Assembly (NCBI GenBank): GCA_917880885.1 | Contig: OU862928.1 | Span: 41,218,962 to 41,282,961, forward strand | Length of the DNA: 64,000 bases | Origin: Limnephilus marmoratus | Lineage: Eukaryota; Arthropoda; Insecta; Trichoptera; Limnephilidae | Direction of reading: 5' to 3' | Shown: piece after piece, positions 61,345 through 64,000 of the stretch | Layout: the number at the start of each line of letters is the position of its first letter | Numbering within the stretch: the stretch's first letter is position 1 | Program-made: the position numbers and the translations under genes | Notes under the pieces: model-generated | Told to the model about the DNA's origin: nothing | The model's database searches: none | Seen by the model: only the letters and a program-made list of their open reading frames with translations

Positions 61345-64000
61345 CTATTTGTTGGGACGCGAATACGGGCTGGAGCGGTAGCGCACGTCGCGCGAGGCGG
61401 AAGGCGGCCGGCGCAGAGACTCGCTGCGCGAAGCTGAAAGCCCCTTGTAGGAGCGATGGTGAGAGGAAGAGGTGCTGCCTGGAGGAAACAAACCAACTGC
61501 CAAATTAAATTGACATTTAATATATGTAATAGATATGGCTGTGCTAGGCCTCCTGGGTTTAAAAATTGAAAAGCAACCCCTTGTTTATTTCTGGTTCTAT
61601 GTTAACACATAGAGGTTGCCTTTTCAATTTTTAAACACTGGCATGGCCATATCAACAACCGGGTTCTTGCATGGAATAAGGTTGTATAAAACAATATTCT
61701 TGTTCTGAGAAAAAGAGAAAACAGTAATGTTTTATAACATTTTATATTTAAAATACAATAAACATATAATTCTTAACCTGTTATTTGCCGGAGACGCGCG
61801 GAAAATTTTTTATTTTTTTTTTTAATGCGATTTTGACCCTTCTGTGTACAGAATTTGTATGAAGGACAAGGTCAGAATCGCTTACGCTAACATCATTGAT
61901 GATATAGCCACAAGTTTCATTCACCTGGCGACACCAGAATATTTTTAAATGATTTATCTGTGGAATCGAAATGTCAAATTTGCCACGATTCAAACTGTCA
62001 AAGTCCAATGCGTTATACTTGGACAAAAACATCGTAAAACCTATCAATTTAGCAAATTAACGCAAGTAATGTTGTTTTGATAGATAGTTTATTGTACTAG
62101 GAATGTGTTTCGGTAAATAAAATATACGATAGCTCAAAATTAATCAACAAAACATTCAATTCAAAATTCAAAGTGATGCTTTGCATAATTTCCTTGCTTC
62201 AGGGGGCGAGGCACGTCACAGGTTAAGATAATCAATTAGTCGCTAGTATAGACAGGTCGTGTGACTTGTAGCATAATTATTGTAAATATGTAAACTCATA
62301 ATAAACCAGTTTGAATCAATGAACTATTGTTATTGAGAAGTACCCCCACAGAACATATTAGATAGTGTTTGAATGTGAATAATACCAAACATTTGTAGAG
62401 TAATCGAAACGTACCTCCATATTCATGCTCCGGCGGTGGGTGGGCGTGATGCCTGGACGGAGGCTGATAGTGATAGGCGTCCTGGGGCGGCATGCCCTGC
62501 GGCGGGGCGTGCTGCGGAGCCCCCTCCCCGCGGTGGCGGTGATGCGGAGGAGGGTAGTGGTGCGGCGGGTACTCTCCGGGGTGGATGTGCGGCGGCGGCG
62601 GGGCCTCCTCGTAGTAGTAGGGGTCCTCGTCGCGACCGCCGGGGGAACCCTCGTAGCCTTCTTCGTAGCTGTGGACAAATCAAAATAGATTATTATTGAC
62701 GGAGCGTAGGTAGTCAATATAATTTACTGTATAACCAAAACCTCTGTCATAAGTAACCCCAAGTGGTTCGCTAAGTTTGGTGTCTTAGCAAGGGTGCCCG
62801 GATTTATGGGTGAGGTTTGTCTTTGTCTTGGCGGCGGGTGCATCGGCCTACAACTGCGTGGCAGGGCGGATCGGGAAAGAGCGGTTGAGGTAAACCTTTT
62901 GACCTTTCCAGCAGTACTGTCATAGAAAATTGCCTTGCGAAGCAGTGGGAGGGATAGATTCAAACGTCCATCACTTCTGAACACACTGATCCCTAGATTT
63001 CTACCCAACCAACCCTCACACCTTTTTCCTTCCCAGAACTTCCTATCCTTCATTTCCGAAAAAGATCCTCCATACAGCATCCCCAGAGAAGACAAAGGCC
63101 CTGAAGAGATCGCAAGGCCTCCTGTGCGAAACTAAAGTAAAAAAAAAAAATTCGGTAAGTCCTCTGCGTTATCTAAAATTGCCTCCCCTCCATTTAACAT
63201 TTCATCTCTTCTGAATTCGACTCCAATCTTCCATAAAATTCTGAAATTTGCTCATTCAAATAAAATTAATATATAAATTCACCTTTCCTTTCTCTGTAAT
63301 TTTGAATGATGGCCTAGAACACCCTTGAGGGGGACAAGAAAAGCAAAAATTATTGAAAAAAAGAAAAAAGTCCTCCACGTATTCTAGCAACAGTCACACT
63401 TTTTTTGTTCGTTTCGTTCTGCCATGTTTGTTGTTTATCTTAAATTTAAACCATAAAATTGAAATTTTACTAAAGATCCAATAGCACTGTTCATTTTGTT
63501 TTTACAAAACAAATTAATGTTATAATTTTGAGCACATTTTGTATGCACACACTATAATCCGCCGTTTTCAGTAATTGTAAAATTGCCCGGTTTTGGGAAT
63601 GGCGGATTAGTGAGAGTATTAACCCACATTAGTTATACCAACACCTAGTCCCCCTACCTACATAGGTAAAATCACAAGGTCAGTGCAGTGACAATCTTCA
63701 ACATAACAGCAGTGTTCTATTCTCAATATCTTGACTGCGATTGATAAAATTACCTCCAAAATGAAATTTATAATCTGTGCCAAGTGGAAAGTGTCATTGG
63801 ACAAGGGACATATTTATCCCGTCTTCCACAAGTTTTTATGCTTGCTTTTTCCTTCCCTTTCAGAAAGTTCCCACAGAGAGAGTAGTGTACTTTTAGAGTA
63901 TAAAAGTATGTTTGTTTGTTACCCATAAGTTTCCTCCATGGCCACCCTGGCCTTGTCCAGGATGCTCATGATCTTGGTCTTGGCGGGCATGACGCGCGGG
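61345..64000 (-). CDS. C-terminal exons of an unrecognised Pro/His/Tyr-rich protein (partial)
   Basis: Three minus-strand exons join in phase: 63923-64000 (runs off the window), 62415-62668 and 61345-61478 with a TAG stop. The visible part starts PRVMPAKTKIMSILDKARVA then MEETY. A 85-residue tract rich in Pro, His, Tyr and Glu follows (YEEGYEGSPGG, PPHHYPPPHHRHRGEG, HHAHPPPEHEYGG). The Ser/Arg-rich end is SASRSESLRRPPSASRDVRY then RSSPYSRPNK. Splice sites are GTAAC and GTACG donors and CCACAG and CTCCAG acceptors, with phases 2 and 1. The exons are GC-rich in an AT-rich setting. This looks like the disordered cytoplasmic tail of a larger protein. I do not recognise the family. Introns contain a family D repeat, a hairpin and a SINE-like copy. 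Confidence 0.8.
61531..61655. repeat. Hairpin-forming repeat in intron
   Basis: Left GATATGGCTGTGC, then GTTTAAAAATTGAAAAGC and AACC; right GGTTGCCTTTTCAATTTTTA, then GGCATGGCCATATC. The arms are inverted around about 35 bases. It lies in the last intron of the right-edge gene. Confidence 0.7.
61829..62180 (+). repeat. Family D repeat, copy 3
   Basis: Begins GCGATTTTGACCCTTCTGTG and ends with the AACATTCAATTCAAAATTCA block. Collinear with copies at 31428 and 32498. In the intron of the right-edge gene. Confidence 0.6.
62725..63145 (+). repeat. SINE-like repeat copy in intron
   Basis: Plus orientation, antisense to the right-edge gene. Runs from ATAACCAAAACCTCTGTCAT through AGTGGTTCGCTAAGTTTGGT to CAGCATCCCCAGAGAAGACA and GGCCTCCTGTGCGAAACTAA plus poly-A. 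The far 5' block is missing. Confidence 0.6.
63160..63915. other. Intron of right-edge gene, unassigned part
   Basis: AT-rich intron sequence with no recognised repeat. Confidence 0.4.

Noticed and set aside
62425..62699. Long GC-rich open frames on the plus strand and other minus frames
   Set aside because: They are shadows of the Pro/His-rich exon 62415-62668. The minus frame that joins in phase to exons on both sides is the real one.

Overview
This is a window of AT-rich, intron-bearing animal DNA. I read it as an insect chromosome. The coding exons are short and bounded by GT/AG, one repeat carries (CCTAA)n, the arthropod-type telomere unit, and the transposons are insect-typical: hAT, piggyBac, PIF/Harbinger with MADF partner genes, Helitrons, Penelope-like relics and several LINE clades. 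The order of insect cannot be read from the sequence.

Only a few host genes are convincing. (1) A complete four-exon roadblock-type dynein light chain (49692-54400, +, 97 aa). (2) The last three coding exons of a Pro/His/Tyr-rich protein I cannot name (61345-64000, -), running off the right edge. (3) A two-exon, 99-residue THAP zinc-finger protein (22250-22988, +). (4) Two exons of a decayed UFD2/UBE4-type E4 ubiquitin ligase (18225-19622, -). Weaker candidates are an RGG-rich small protein (26043-26420) and a three-exon C-terminus (29027-29530).

The rest is mostly transposons, many with readable target-site duplications (TSDs). Region by region: 0-8 kb holds a Helitron, LINE and hAT relics, and a hAT-like element (4191-6089) with another element nested inside it. 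8-15 kb holds Harbinger MITEs, a foldback element, a Jockey-like LINE, a hAT and a Penelope-type hammerhead-like fold. 15-22 kb holds a MADF relic, SINE-like copies, a TA-flanked MITE and the E4 pseudogene. 22-29 kb holds the THAP gene, an element carrying telomere-like arrays, and a LINE split by a TTAA-flanked piggyBac derivative. 29-38 kb holds a MADF gene interleaved with an antisense Harbinger transposase exon, between two inverted copies of one 0.85-kb element. 40-47 kb holds a LINE 3' end, an open piggyBac transposase gene (592 aa) and Harbinger fragments. 49-54 kb is roadblock with transposon-filled introns. 54-64 kb is repeats and the right-edge gene.

No bacterial-style operon, CRISPR array or defence system is present. 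The most unusual things are the hammerhead-like fold closed by a perfect 23-bp helix, one unassigned transposon family with 8-bp TSDs whose members carry different internal tandem arrays (one telomere-like), and a miniature piggyBac whose 54-codon frame joins an N-terminus to the cysteine-rich tail.
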